Positions 11,038 through 22,700 of a DNA stretch of 64,000 nucleotides are shown here, piece after piece. The number at the start of each line of letters is the position of its first letter. Position 1 is the first letter of the stretch. Source of the stretch: Thereva unica (taxonomy: Eukaryota; Arthropoda; Insecta; Diptera; Therevidae); assembly GCA_949987705.1 (NCBI GenBank), contig OX465281.1, positions 100,210,548 to 100,274,547 of the forward strand, written 5' to 3'. Made by a program: the position numbers and the translations under genes. The notes beneath the pieces were generated by a model that did no database searches, had not been told where the DNA came from, and saw only the letters and a list, made by a program, of their open reading frames with translations.

Positions 11038-11213
11038 ATCACTCTTTTTTGTTTTAATACATTCTAAAATAAAAAATAAATAATCTTCTGTAAAACGAAA
11101 TATTATGTATTTAATTGTTCATTATATTTTTTTATTTATTTGATAAGTAGGTAATAACAAAATAACAAAATGCAGGAATTCAAATTAATATTATTGCCTT
11201 TGTAAAAAAAAGC

Positions 11214-11462
11214 ATAAGCTCCTTTCGAGTTTCTCGGCCAAGATTTTTTTTGTATGTACTAACTCCTCCCGTTCTTCTATTATTTGAATTGCATCGCACC
11301 ATTTCATAGTTTGTTATTTTTAATTCATTTTCTTCTACTTCTTCCGTCACATGGGTTTCCGTTAGACATAATATTTTTGGTTTAAATTTTACAACTAAGT
11401 CATCAATTTCGTCTTTATGCTTTAAAAAACCTTGTGCATTTAATGAAAGGATGAATGGCCTA
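11214..11462 (-). pseudogene. LINE ORF2 remnant, start of endonuclease domain
   Basis: The minus-strand frame reads like the N-terminus of an APE-type LINE endonuclease: ILSLNAQGFLKHKDEIDD, then KPKILCLTETHV and RRTGGV. It lies just downstream of the ORF1 remnant at 11492-12782 and breaks off after about 80 codons, so nothing of the reverse transcriptase is left. Confidence 0.65.
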
Positions 11463-11491
11463 CCTGTTTTGCTTGCCTGATATTTTCGTTG

Positions 11492-12782
11492 CTAATCTTG
11501 TCCATACTGTATACTCTTTCTATTTCTGCTAACTATTCTTTGGTACGATTCACATTTAAAATCTGTCGCTTCATGGTCTGTTTTTACACCTTCCAGTTTG
11601 AATTTATCTACTATGTTTGAACAATTTACACATTTTTTAACGTCCGATGAACATTCCGATACGTCGTGGTTGCCACCGCATCTTCGACAGCGTTTTTCAT
11701 TTTTGCAATCACTCGCGATATGGTCGAACCCGCAACACTTAAAACATCTTTTTACACTCACGTGGTCGTAAACTGGGCTGTTTATCCACCCCACTCTCAC
11801 ACGTTGTTTTTCCACCAGCAGCTTGTGATCTGTTTCCATAATCATCGTCGTTCCGTTTTCTTGTGTTCGCTGTTTTTTGATGATCTTCATTTTCCATGTT
11901 GCTCTGTCTTCGATTTCATTTTGTGTTTTGAATCTCTTGATGAATTCCGCTTCTTCTTCTTCTTCTCTCCCTATCTCTTCTTCAATACCTACTATTTTTA
12001 CTTTTGGCAGCTTTTTGTTCGGTGCATATACTTTATATTGTGGACCAAGATTTTCTTTCAGCACTCCCGTAAAAATTGCTCTGTCTTCACTTTTTTGGCA
12101 TTCAATTATTACTTTTCCCTTCGCAGCTTTCACTATATTATCCACACCAATTCCCAGCTCCATTATGTTGATATTGTTTTTCATCGTTGACTTCACTTGT
12201 CTTGTCTTCCACTGGTTGTACTACTATTTCTTCTCTTTGACTTTTCTTGGCTATTTGTGAATACGTTGGTTTTTTAATTCTCCTTTGCTCCGCCTCTCTG
12301 TTATTTTTGTCTGCATCAGTTTTCTTCTCGTACTGTTCCACTTGCATGTTCGTTTTCACCAGTTGTGCTTTCAGTGTTTCTATCTCTGCCTTCAAGATCT
12401 TCGTAGCTTTTTCTACCTCTTTCTCCACTATTTCTTGCATGATTTCTTTTAATTTTACTCCGACGATTTCTTGTAAGATATTTAACTTCATTTTTTCCAT
12501 TTGTTCTCGGATCACTGTTGCCAATTTATTTTCCATATTTGTATGCTCTCCTTCTACGATCTCTTCATCCTGTTTCCTCTCTTCATCCTCCTTTCCGTTG
12601 TTTTTTACATTGTAACTTTCAATCTTCGCAGTGCATTGTATCAGCAGAAGAATCATCTCATTGTACACTTTATGCAATGAAACACATCCCGGGTGGAAGT
12701 GTTTCATACACCTTGTGCAATAATTCACCTCCGTGTGTATCGTTTTTTTACATTTATCACAATTTCGTTTCATTCTTTCCAT
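11492..12782 (-). pseudogene. LINE ORF1 with one frameshift (zinc-finger/coiled-coil protein)
   Basis: Two overlapping minus-strand frames are halves of one ORF1. The upstream part starts at ATG 12782: an N-terminal Cys/His cluster (CDKCKKTI, CTRCMKHFHPGC) and a long charged coiled coil. The downstream part (11492-12196) has an acidic stretch and Cys-rich knuckles (CFKCCGFDHIASDC, CRRCGGNHDVSEC, CVNC). Around 12140-12195 the same DNA is read in both frames, so a single indel there probably broke the gene. ORF1 proteins of this type bind LINE RNA. The clade is uncertain. Confidence 0.75.
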
Positions 12783-13212
12783 TTTATTTGATTTTGTACT
12801 TTTTTAGTTTTTTGGTTCTCATGAGTGTTCCAAGTTAATTTCTTATTTAAATGACTTCGAAAACGTGTATGTACACAAAATTTAACCAACACACACTCCA
12901 AAAATTGACACACGTCAAATGATTTTTTTAAGGTTTTCTTCACTCGTGCCCGTGTTTGTTTATATCACTAAAAACTATTTTTAATGCACTTAATACCGCT
13001 AATGTTATTACTATTATTCACATTACATAAAATATTTATAAATATTTGAGATGAAAACACTTTATTTCCTGTTAAAACTATAGCAATTTTACTTCAGACG
13101 CGACGCGACTTGACAGCAGTCATTGACCTTTGAGTGCCTGAATAACTCTGTTGTTAATGAGCTCTATGATAGGGCTAACATACAGCCTCTCCTCTCGTAC
13201 CTCCAAGAGGAT

Positions 13213-13545
13213 GCGCCATTTTGTTTATTTTTTTTTTTTTTTTCAAAATCTGATAACGGATTCTTACTCAGTGACCCTGAAAACCCCCATATGCCAATTT
13301 TTATCAAATTTGCTTAAATTTTCATAAAGCTAGTCACCATATTGGATCCGCCATTTTGTTTTTTGAAAATCTGATAACGGATTCTAACTCAGCGACCGCG
13401 AAAACCCCCATATACCGGTTTTCATCAAATTTGCTTAATTTTTCATAAAGCTGGTCGCCATATTGGATCCGCCATTTTGTTTTTTGAAAATCTGATAACG
13501 GATTCTTACTCAGCGACCCATATACCGATTTTCATAAAAAAATAA
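13213..13545. repeat. Tandem repeat, about 122 bp x 2.6
   Basis: The unit runs GCCATTTTGTTT, then AAAATCTGATAACGGATTCT, ACTCAGCGACC, AAAACCCCCATATACC, and CATAAAGCTGGTCGCCATAT. The last copy is shortened. The stretch from 12785 to 13210 holds nothing else I can name, apart from possible LINE 5' leader. Confidence 0.75.
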
Positions 13546-14005
13546 TTTTTCTTACGGTAGTAAATTAATTTTGTCCAGATTTTGGGGATTTCAGACCACT
13601 GTGCGTCGGTCCGTTACATCCACTGTTGAGTTAATGACACCTTCACTATACACTCAAAATCACAGCAGCAATTAGTTTAATTAGTTTATTTTGCGTGCAC
13701 TTTCACGTCGCAATTTGTAATTAAAAATTGTTCCTGGCACAAAAAAAAACTTGATTGCGTTTGGATTTGTTTTGAGGTTTTGATTAGTGAGTGACGGTTT
13801 TTAAGCTCGTTTTATTTTAAGTGGGTGGCGACAGCACACGCTCCACGTCCGCACACCGGCATCGGTTACGAATTTTCATATGCCCGTAATAATGACAATC
13901 CCAGTGCGCATGAAGAATGGGAATTGAAATTGCCTCCACCCCTTCGCCCATGTGCTCGTTAGATTTCAGATCTTTAGTTAATATAATACCCTTGTGTATA
14001 TATGT

Positions 14006-14068
<63 letters not shown>

Positions 14069-15599
14069 AGGATAATACTTCGTTATGGAATCATTGAATG
14101 CGACATGATTCCCCCCGGCTTCAATCAAAAATCAGTTCACTCTTCCGACTGACATGATTTTCGGACACAGGAACAAGTGTTCGAAAAGTTTTCCGGGTAG
14201 GTAGAATGTGGGTACATACCATTGAGCAAATGGAGTTTTTGTTTTTACAGCATTGATTGTCACAATAAAATCTCTCTTTTAGACGTTTAACTCTCTTGTA
14301 GACACCGAAGATTTCCTAGTTTGTTGGTAAGGGTGCTACCTCTTCTACAAAACCGGGATTATGGTATACCTGCTTATTTTTCTACTGAGCCTGAGGGTGT
14401 TTGTAAAGAGAGTGGACTTTCTCAATTATGAATAATCGTCCCAACAGCCGTGTTCACAAAACTGACGAACTGTCTTTCTCGATTACATGACCTTATTAAA
14501 TTAATATCTGAAAAAATTCGAGCAACCGAAAATGTCCTCTTTTGTAAATACACACAGAAAATAAAATTCAAACATTGCCATCATGTTCTTAACTTGCTCT
14601 TTTGAGTCTAATATATCGATATATGTAGTTGCTTCTGTAATAATCACATCCTTGCTTCAATGCTCTGCAATCGGGATACCATTCATTTTGTATAGATACA
14701 TTTAATTTGTTAATGTTGAATATTATTGATATACTCCCGCATTTCAATTAAACAAAATTAAATACCTCCCAGACAGATTTAAATCTTCTTACGATTTAAT
14801 TCAAATGTCTGAATCGCAACAAGCTACCCCTGGCTACCATTAACCCGTTATCCGTTCTTTATACAAAAGTAATTTTCAGTAATTAAAAAATGCATTCACC
14901 ACTCTCACGCTAGCTTAATTCTATCCATTTGAATACATCTAGTAAAGCCCCATAATATGCTTCGAAAGGGGTGGGCTATGGGGAGCCGGCAAGAACTCTC
15001 ATGTCCTTTACAATTCCAGAAGGCGTCCTGCAGTTTCATAGGACCCCGCGGAGTGTTTCATAATGAGTAAATTTTTAATGATGGACTTAATTTAAGCTTC
15101 GACGGGGTAGAACGAGGACGAGTATGAATATGTACGTACAGACGGCATTGCATATTCACGTTAATTGTATTTGATGTTTTTAATACTTTATAAGTTGCCT
15201 TTCGTTGTTGGTTTTCATTTTTTGCTTGTTTGGAAGGTTAAATTGCAAATAAATATTTTTGTCAACATAATTTGAATTAGCTATGGAAATATTTTTTGCT
15301 TATGCAATTTTTAAAGAATTTGGTATTTCATAAACAGGCCCGGCTCTTGTTTTTTTGCGTCCAGTGAAGTATGCCATATTGCGCCCCCTCAGCTATTCAT
15401 TTTTGGATCGCAGTGAAGAACAATGGAAAAACACACAAATGCTCTGTGCATGGGAGATATAAATTGCACAGTTTGCGTAAAAGTCTTTCATCAAGTTAAT
15501 CTATATAAATATAATTGGAGTGTCTGCCTGCGATTTCAAAATAATTGTGTTTTTCTAAGTTCATATGGTTATTTACATCTTATTAAAACAAAATCACGC
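13546..15599. other. No gene seen; AT-rich spacer
   Basis: No frame here resembles a known protein. It contains a TA microsatellite (separate entry) flanked by inverted CCTTGTGTATA sequences. Otherwise nothing stands out. Confidence 0.6.
14005..14062. repeat. (TA)n microsatellite
   Basis: Uninterrupted TA dinucleotides, flanked on the left by CCTTGTGTATA and on the right by its inverse TATACACACAAGG. Confidence 0.9.
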
Positions 15600-15870
15600 A
15601 TTTTTAAAATTTTTTTCTGTCTGTATGTCTGTCTGTATGTCTGTCTGTTTGTTCGGGCTAATCTCGGAAACGGCTGGTCCGATCGGTATAGGACTTTCAC
15701 TGGAAGATTCAGTATTTTTGCGAGCATGTTTTAGGCTGTTTGTAAATCCTTTATATTTGCTTTATCTGTGTGTATGTATGAATGTATGTATTTAGATAAA
15801 TCTGGCAACTCGACTTTGACCCACTTCCATATAACCGATCAACTTGAAATTTTGCACATATACAGGATGT
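15600..15870 (+). repeat. Dispersed repeat with (TGTC)n tract
   Basis: Holds a TGTCTGTATGTCTGTC run followed by CTAATCTCGGAAACGGCTGG and TTTCACTGGAAGATTCAG. The same sequence occurs in inverted orientation near 45230-45330 and partly near 44660-44710, so it is a dispersed element of unknown class rather than a gene. Confidence 0.7.
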
Positions 15871-16126
15871 CCCACATAAACTTACAAAGCGGCCGGCTGT
15901 GGATAGGTCTTGGATAGAAGAACAAAAAATCGTATGGATGGAGGGGGGGAAATCGTAATGGTTTAGCCGCTAGGGCGTTTTGATTTTTTTTGCTAAAGTT
16001 TTACATATCACCCTGTATTTTTGTAACCGTATAACCTATTTTCATGGTTATGGTACCAGTGCACGCAGAATTCCTCCACCTATCTTCAACGGTAAAAACA
16101 ATGGTCCTCAAAATTTTGTTATTTTT

Positions 16127-16936
16127 TCACTAAAATTTCAACTAAAACCACCTTTTCCTCCAAAAAATACGGGATTAACCTAAACTTTTTTTTCTAAAAT
16201 TAGAAAGCTTGGACAATTTCCTATGAATAATGCCCATTAAGTCTTAATGTAACTGCCTTTATTTTGAAGATATAAGACATTTAGTCTAAGTCTACAAATA
16301 CAAAATAAAGGAAAATTAACATCACAAATTTAACATAATGCACATGTCGTAAAGTGTAAAAAAAGTGTTTTAGAGTATTACTAACTCTTTATTTTGTATA
16401 AATAAATATTAAAAACTTAATAGCAAATTACTTAATAATAATTTAATTATAAATACTGTTCGATGAGTCCTCCATTTCGCCTAACGCACAGTGAGCATCT
16501 TCGTCTTATTTCCCTACATATATATGTCTACGCTCTCCAGGTTGGTCTTTACTTTTTCTGCTGCTTCTATTATTAGATAAGCCCCGTAGCTGATCTGCTG
16601 TTTCGATTGGTTCGGCGTACACAAGCTCTTTCATGGTTCCCCAAATGTAAAAATCCAACGGTGTTAGATCTGGTGATCTTGGTGGCCAACTGATCCCCCT
16701 CGTCCAATCCATGTGTTGAAGTTCGCTGTTAACCATTGACGAACTTCTCTGCCATAATGGGCTGGGGCGCAATCCTGATGGTAAATAATGCGAGACCGGA
16801 AAGCCAGTGGCACTTCGTCCAATATGGTGGGAACAGTAGATTGTAAGAAGTCCTTGTACACTTCTAGAAAAAAAAGTTTAGGTTAATCACGTATTTTTTG
16901 GAGAAAAAGGTGGTTTTAGTTGAAATTTTAGTGAAA
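16127..16936. mobile_element. Relic flanked by about 70-bp inverted repeats around a mariner-like fragment
   Basis: 16127-16195 (TTTTTTCACTAAAATTTCAA onward) recurs inverted at 16862-16936 (ends GAAATTTTAGTGAAA). The interior carries the transposase remnant at 16506-16861. The arms are diverged by several substitutions. Confidence 0.6.
16506..16861 (-). pseudogene. Tc1/mariner-type transposase fragment
   Basis: Two overlapping minus-strand frames carry parts of one DDE transposase: YHQDCAPAHYGREVRQWL in the upstream frame and WPPRSPDLTPLDFYIWG in the downstream frame. Together they resemble the C-terminal catalytic half of IS630/Tc1/mariner enzymes (the -D-A-P-A-H- Asp and the S-P-D-L-T-P-L-D block). 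A frameshift lies between them and the N-terminal half is missing, so it is inactive. Confidence 0.8.
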
Positions 16937-17071
16937 CTAGTTGGGATGTGGGTTTGACCCCTTCGGTCCACACGATTAACTTCTCAGTATGATGAACTAA
17001 GATGGAACAAACTGACTTCTTACAAAAAAGTTATACGTTTAGCACTAGTGGAAAATTGGCTAGTATCAGAA

Positions 17072-17211
17072 CTGGGGTCAGTTCACGCAATTCGACGTCG
17101 ACTGAAAACGACGCGCTAAATGTCGTTTTGGGTTCACGCAAGTCTACGTTTTATTTTTGTCGTTTTTAAAGTGTCGTTAATCTTCTCGACGCCAGATTTG
17201 GCGTCGAATTC
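17072..17211. mobile_element. Left part of a TIR element split by the second BEL element
   Basis: The left end CTGGGGTCAGTTCACGCAAT matches, in inverted orientation, the right end near 43199 (CAGGGGCCAGTTCACGCAAT). Several copies of GTCGACGT-like sequence lie inside. The two parts add up to about 600 bp without coding capacity. The C-A-G-G-G-G end is hAT-like, but I could not find a convincing 8-bp duplication. Confidence 0.6.
17207..17211. repeat. Target-site duplication AATTC, left copy (second BEL element)
   Basis: AATTC directly precedes the LTR and recurs directly after the other LTR at 42735-42739. Confidence 0.9.
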
Positions 17212-17593
17212 TGTTTAAAAGCAAGTTAATTGGGAATTGGAATAAAAACAATCACTGATTAATGGTTTGGTACTAATTTATTGAAATATTAAACGTCCCG
17301 TCGTTTTGTTACTAATTTATTAAAATATTAAACGTCCCGTCGTCACCGTTGTGGAATCTATTTTGGCCTGGTGAACCTTCGTTCTTTCTTGGTGCTTGTT
17401 GGTGCTTGAGGCGGTGGTGAAAATGCTGATGCCAGTGCTGGGTGAGGTTTTTCACTTGTAGTTCTTTCGCAACTCCAATTGAACTTAAATTAGAGCAAGA
17501 TATTGGTTTGCTCAATCACCACAAGTTTCGTCATCCCGGATGAGTTGGTTGATATTAATTAGGTTGTCCAAGGCGATGAACTGGGTTCATACA
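17212..17593 (-). repeat. 3' LTR of the second BEL element
   Basis: 382 bp, TGTTTAAAAG...GTTCATACA on the plus strand. Contains a 38-40 bp direct repeat (TACTAATTTATT...AAACGTCCCGTCG twice). Identical by eye to 42353-42734. Confidence 0.95.
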
Positions 17594-17679
17594 TTCTGCC
17601 CCCCTTGAAATCTCCTTGATTTCAACAGCTGCTGGATCTCGGTACCAGGTGATGGTTCTGACGGGATCTAGTAAACATT

Positions 17680-19416
17680 TTAATTGTTGACCGGGTTAGA
17701 TATGGAGGGATAGAGGGATTTCCTTTCGTTAAGGAGAGTAAGGTGTGCGATATTGGGATTTTCTGGTTCGGGTGATGGGTTATTAGGATTTTGAGCGACG
17801 ACTGCTATTAATTCGGAAGTCGGATCATTTACGGGATGTGTCCTGCTCTGGAGATGATTGTGTACGACGAGATTTGTGAGTGTGTCCCATGTTGCAGCGA
17901 TGATTCTCCAGTTCCACCCAAAGAGATTATGTAGTCGGCGGCCGTTTATAATAGTGTCACATATGAATTTAACTCCTTTTATGATACTGCATATTCCAAT
18001 CACAATTAGATATATTTTTCCAACTTCACTGAGGGTAGTCCATATCTTAAGCTGTACGGTTTCCATTACGCTGTGCATTGCACCTGGTGTGATTAGTTTA
18101 AGAACATCCATATCTTGATGACCAACGTCTTCTCCCAGCAGTCTCTTCGTAACAATATTTGTAATCGCTTGTCTTTCTGATGCATACATTGCTTGGCGTC
18201 GGAGTTCATTTAGTGCATTGGTCGTATATATACCTGCCTTCATTAAGTCACCTGGCTCTTCATACTTCCAGTTGGTGGTTAGTGATGGGTGTAATTTCCC
18301 TGGACTTCTTATCTTATGTATTGTGGGATTGAGTCCATACCAATCCCCTAAAATGTAGTAAGCTGGATTCAAGAGTGGAGAACAAGCAACTTCTGTTCCA
18401 AATTCTTGTATTAGATGCGTTTTCGGGGTCATAAAGAATGTCTTATTCATGTAGCTAATCGGTAGTTCATTAAAACACTTCTCACTGGCACGTACAGCGA
18501 CTTCGACTGGTTGACATTTAATTATGTATATGGCTTCGCCGCGAGGTACCGCCGTGTATCCTCGTTCTTTAATGTACCTCCAAGCGCATTCATCAGGATA
18601 GTGAGGTGCTATCGTTAATAGCGTCTGCAATACTTCCCGTTCTAGTTCACATCGACGTGTTATGAGATTAAGGTACAGTTGTTCTATTTGTTGTCTCATG
18701 TGCCTTTCTGCGTATACGAATTTAGAGTTTACATACGTTATGATATCTAAATTATTGGACGCTACTGATTTTTTGGTGAATAGGAACTGATTTGTTACCT
18801 TTGGTACAATTACTAGACGGGGATGTTCCGTTTGGTATCCTTTGGCTTGACAGATTGGTATTTCTCTTCTTATTTCCAGTGCGAAGATGTTGTCTTCTGT
18901 GTTTACAGTATATATGACTGTTGGATTTATGGTGGTGCTGTTATGTAGGCCAAGGACCTTACTTGCTTGGCCTTCCCATAGCACATCGTATTTGTAATCT
19001 TCACATCGTTCATCAGGCACTAATTTCCAAAATGTAATTCCGTTTTCAGGATCGGTGCACTTCGTATTGAGATAGGGGCACACAATATTGCCTCTTATTG
19101 TGATCTTGTTCTCATCTAGTCTAGCTGTACTAAGATTGTCGGTAATGGTTATGGTTATGGCTTGTATAACTAAAGCGTTTGACCAGGAATGTCCGCTAGT
19201 TGTGTAGTGTTGTCCTCTACATGCACCGTTTTCATCTACTTCTCCCACGACCACCTCCGAGTAGCTTGAGGACGAATTGGGTTTTATTTCCCCGATTAAT
19301 CGGTGGTTAGTTAATCTAAATTCCCCTTTTTGGTGTAGGGTCATACATTCTTCGTTCGATATGTCACTGATGAAGGTTGATAATCCTCCCGGTACCAACG
19401 AAATGTGACTAAACAT
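17680..19416 (-). CDS. Env-like glycoprotein of the BEL element, resembling chuvirus glycoproteins
   Basis: 578 residues from the first ATG of this frame (19416); the frame is open a little further upstream. The pattern of spaced Cys residues (CRGQHY, CPYLNTKC, DERCEDYKYDVLWEG), the block DIITYVNSKFVYAERH with a following LY...RRCELE, then the GYTAVPRGEAIYIIKCQPVE block, and a hydrophobic membrane segment near residues 470-490 (YLIVIGICSIIKG) with a cytoplasmic tail match what I know of Chuviridae (Mivirus-type) glycoproteins, which insect BEL/Pao elements are known to have captured. No secretion signal lies in this frame; one is encoded just upstream in another frame (19446-19556). Whether the protein is made depends on that break or on splicing. 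I place it by pattern only, without alignment. Confidence 0.7.
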   Translation of the reverse strand: MFSHISLVPGGLSTFISDISNEECMTLHQKGEFRLTNHRLIGEIKPNSSSSYSEVVVGEVDENGACRGQHYTTSGHSWSNALVIQAITITITDNLSTARLDENKITIRGNIVCPYLNTKCTDPENGITFWKLVPDERCEDYKYDVLWEGQASKVLGLHNSTTINPTVIYTVNTEDNIFALEIRREIPICQAKGYQTEHPRLVIVPKVTNQFLFTKKSVASNNLDIITYVNSKFVYAERHMRQQIEQLYLNLITRRCELEREVLQTLLTIAPHYPDECAWRYIKERGYTAVPRGEAIYIIKCQPVEVAVRASEKCFNELPISYMNKTFFMTPKTHLIQEFGTEVACSPLLNPAYYILGDWYGLNPTIHKIRSPGKLHPSLTTNWKYEEPGDLMKAGIYTTNALNELRRQAMYASERQAITNIVTKRLLGEDVGHQDMDVLKLITPGAMHSVMETVQLKIWTTLSEVGKIYLIVIGICSIIKGVKFICDTIINGRRLHNLFGWNWRIIAATWDTLTNLVVHNHLQSRTHPVNDPTSELIAVVAQNPNNPSPEPENPNIAHLTLLNERKSLYPSISNPVNN

Positions 19417-19445
19417 GCCACAGGTATATACAGACTGGATAATGC

Positions 19446-19556
19446 TTACTTTACATTGGTAGGTATGCAGTCGTAGGCGATAATACCGTGCACTGCTGTT
19501 GGGAAGTAGCCCATAAGTAATATGATGCAGATATGATTCATGACGCTGTAAAACAT
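19446..19556 (-). CDS. Short signal-peptide-like leader upstream of env, in another frame
   Basis: 36 codons from ATG 19556 to a TAA at 19448-19446. The start is typical of a secretion signal (hydrophobic CIILLMGYFPTAVHG). It ends 29 bp before the ATG of the glycoprotein frame and is offset from it by one base. The sequence at the break, AAAGTAAGC, also resembles a splice donor. Either a one-base loss broke the gene or the leader joins the body by RNA processing. Confidence 0.5.
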   Translation of the reverse strand: MFYSVMNHICIILLMGYFPTAVHGIIAYDCIPTNVK

Positions 19557-19718
19557 GGTTAATTATTGACTGGTTGTTGGGCTTTTGGGGATTTTTTTTT
19601 TTTTTTTTTATTTACTTATTTATAAATTATTATTATTTTTTTTTTTTATTTATTTTGTATACAACTTATATGTAGAGTTTCTTACTTGTGCTAAAGTTAC
19701 CTTCTTATTTTCTTTATC
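19557..19718. other. Spacer between pol and env
   Basis: Contains long T-runs (19592-19609, 19636-19647). No gene. On the minus strand this is the region where a splice acceptor for an env mRNA would be expected. Confidence 0.5.
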
Positions 19719-22700
19719 TTAGTTAATTGGGTGATTGGAGGAATTTGGGACTTGCTGTCGGTTTTCTTCGATTGGTAGTAAGCATATTTTTGAAATTGGT
19801 CGTTTGAGTATAGAGTTTCTTGACTTGATCGTAACTACTCGCACTAGTCCATCTGACCCAGGGTGCACTTCGATTACTCTGCCAAGCGCCCAGCAAGTTG
19901 GTGGGAGTCTTTCATCTTTTATTATTACTAGATTGCCTACTCTTATATTAGGGTTTGGTTTTAGCCATTTAGGTCGTTGTTGGAGTCTATGGAGGTATTC
20001 CTTCTGCCATTTTCTCCAGAAGCTTTGGTGCACATGTTGTATATGTTTCCAACGATTTATCCTACTGATGTGCTTATCAGAAACATTTTCTTCTGGGGGA
20101 GCAATTAGAGCACTGCCAATGAGGAAATGTCCTGGAGTGAGTGCTTCGGTGTCGTCGGGGTCATCTGACAGTGGGCATAGTGGTCGGGAGTTCAAACATG
20201 CTTCAATTTGGATCAACAAGGTTGTTATTTCTTCGAATGTGAGTAACGAGTCTGCCATGACTCGTTTTAAGTGGTGTTTTGTGGCTCGTACGCCGCTTTC
20301 CCAGAGCCCTCCGAAATGTGGAGCACCTGGTGGTATAAAATGCCATTTGACACCCATTTGTTCTATTATACCATAAGTCTCTTCTGTTAATCCCCATTCT
20401 CGTTGTAGGTTGATTGCACCAAGCTGACGGTTGGCACCAATAAAGTTAGTGCCGCAATCACTAAAGATGTGCGTGCTAAGTCCCCGTCTGGCTACGAATC
20501 TTCTGAATGCTGCCAAAAATGCGTTCGTTGATAGTTCACTGACGGCTTCGAGGTGAATGGCCTTTGTGCATAGGCATATAAACACAGATATGTAACCCTT
20601 GGACGTCTTTACTCTTCCTCGGCATTTTGATTCTTTGAGTACGATTGGACCACAAAAATCTATACCTACATTTTGAAATGGTCTACTTCTGGTCACTCTA
20701 GCTTCTGGTAGATTTCCCATTAGCTGTTGCGGTGTTGTTGCCTTATATCTCCAGCACGTAAGGCATTTATGGATTTTTTGTCGCACACATCTTCGCGCGT
20801 GTATAATCCAGTATTCCATTCGGATGGTGGCAAGTGTCAATTGTACACCTCCATGTAGCGATAACTTATGTGCGTCGTCTATGATGAGGTTCGTAACATG
20901 TCCGGTCGCTCCAAGGATAATAGGATGTTTCTCACTGTACGGTACATCTGAATTTTTTAGTCGCCCGCCTACTCTCATAATGTTCTGATTGTCGAGGAAT
21001 GGATTTAGGTTTTGGATGGTACTCTTTTTGTCTAATGGGAGCATGTTTTTCAATGCATGAATTTCGTTAGGAAATGCTTGAATTTGAGCTAACTTGATCA
21101 CTAGTCGTTTAGCTGCTCTTATTTCTTCATTTCTTACATATCCTGTAGTTTTCTGTTGTGGTTTCCTACAGTTATTATAACATCGGGTACATAGTGCTAT
21201 TATTCTCAGTAGTTTCCTCCATATGGAAAACCTAGTCAGGAGGTCGTTGATCTCATCTTCTGATGTTTGTGTGGTGATCTTGGCTACATGAACTCTGATT
21301 TTTTTTGCCTCTAGTTTGGTCTCTTTTATTATGTTTTCAGGCCATTTCTCAGGTTCTTCCTTAAGCCATAATGGACCGTTCCACCAGATTTTATGATCCT
21401 TCAACTGTACAGGCTTTACTCCTCTGCTTGCACAGTCGGCTGGGTTGTCCTTAGTAGGAACATATCTCCAAAAACATCCATCGGTGTCAGTTTGAATAGC
21501 ACTTACACGGTTGCCTACAAAAGTTGTCCATTTTGAAGGATGCCCTTGGATCCAAGAGAGCGTTATGGTAGAATCACTCCATAGATAGACGGTGGTTGGT
21601 TTCATTAGAATTTTACAGAGAACTTGTTTTACAAGTTTCGCGAGGAGGGATGCAGCACACAGTTCTAATCGGGGTAAGCTTAGTTGTTTAGTAGGAGCGA
21701 CTCTAGTTTTGGCTAGCATTAACGTTGTTTTATACTCATTACAATGAGGTGTGCGCATGTATAGAATTGCTGCGTACGCTTGGACTGATGCGTCACAGAA
21801 TCCGTGTATTTGGAATTCGCCTTCTGGCTTGGTGTATAACCATCGCGGTATATTTATTTTTTCTATTAGTGGCAAGTCTGCACGGAATTCTTGCCACTGG
21901 CGTGCTATTGTATTGGGTAGTTGCTGGTCCCATTCTGTCTTTATCAGCCATAGCTGTTGCATCATGATTTTCGTGGTTACTACGATGGGTGCCAACCATC
22001 CCAGCGGATCAAAAAGCCTTGCTATTTCTGAAAGCAGGTCCCTTTTTGTCTTGGGATCATTTGTTAGTGGTTTAATTTTAAATTGAAAACAATCGCTTGA
22101 CGGATTCCAATGTATCCCTAATGTTTTTATCGTGTTGTTTATATTAAGTTCCATGTTGGTCTTTATTTCACGATCTACATTGGGAACACCTTCCAAAATG
22201 GCATTTGAGTTGCTTGTCCACTTACGAAGATGAAATCCTGCTTTCTTCAAAACGTGTCGTAGTTTTTGTTGGAGATTTATGGCCTCGTCCTCGGTGAATG
22301 CTCCAGACATAAGATCATCAACGTAAAAATCCCTGAGGATGGTTTTGCAAGCTAAGGGGTAATCATGTTCTTCATCATGGGCTAATTGGTGTAGTGTGCG
22401 AATCGCTAGGAATGGCGCACTTGATGTCCCGTATGTAACCGTAAGTAATCGGTACTCCTTTATAGGATCAGATGGGTCTTCTCTCCACAGTATGCGTTGA
22501 TAATCAGTATCTTCTCTAGCAATCATGATTTGTCTGTACATTTTTTCGATGTCGGCGGTAAATGCATATTTGTGGATTCGAAAGCGTAGTAGTATATCGG
22601 CTAGGTCATCTTGTATGGTTGGTCCGGCAATCATGTGGTCATTAAGAGAGGTGTAATTCGTAGTCTTAGCTGAGGCATCGAAGACTACTCTTACCTTAGT

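Noticed and set aside
17312..17515. 67-codon frame in the BEL LTR (copy at 42453-42656)
   Set aside because: Lies in the LTR, identical because the LTRs are identical; no sign of coding.
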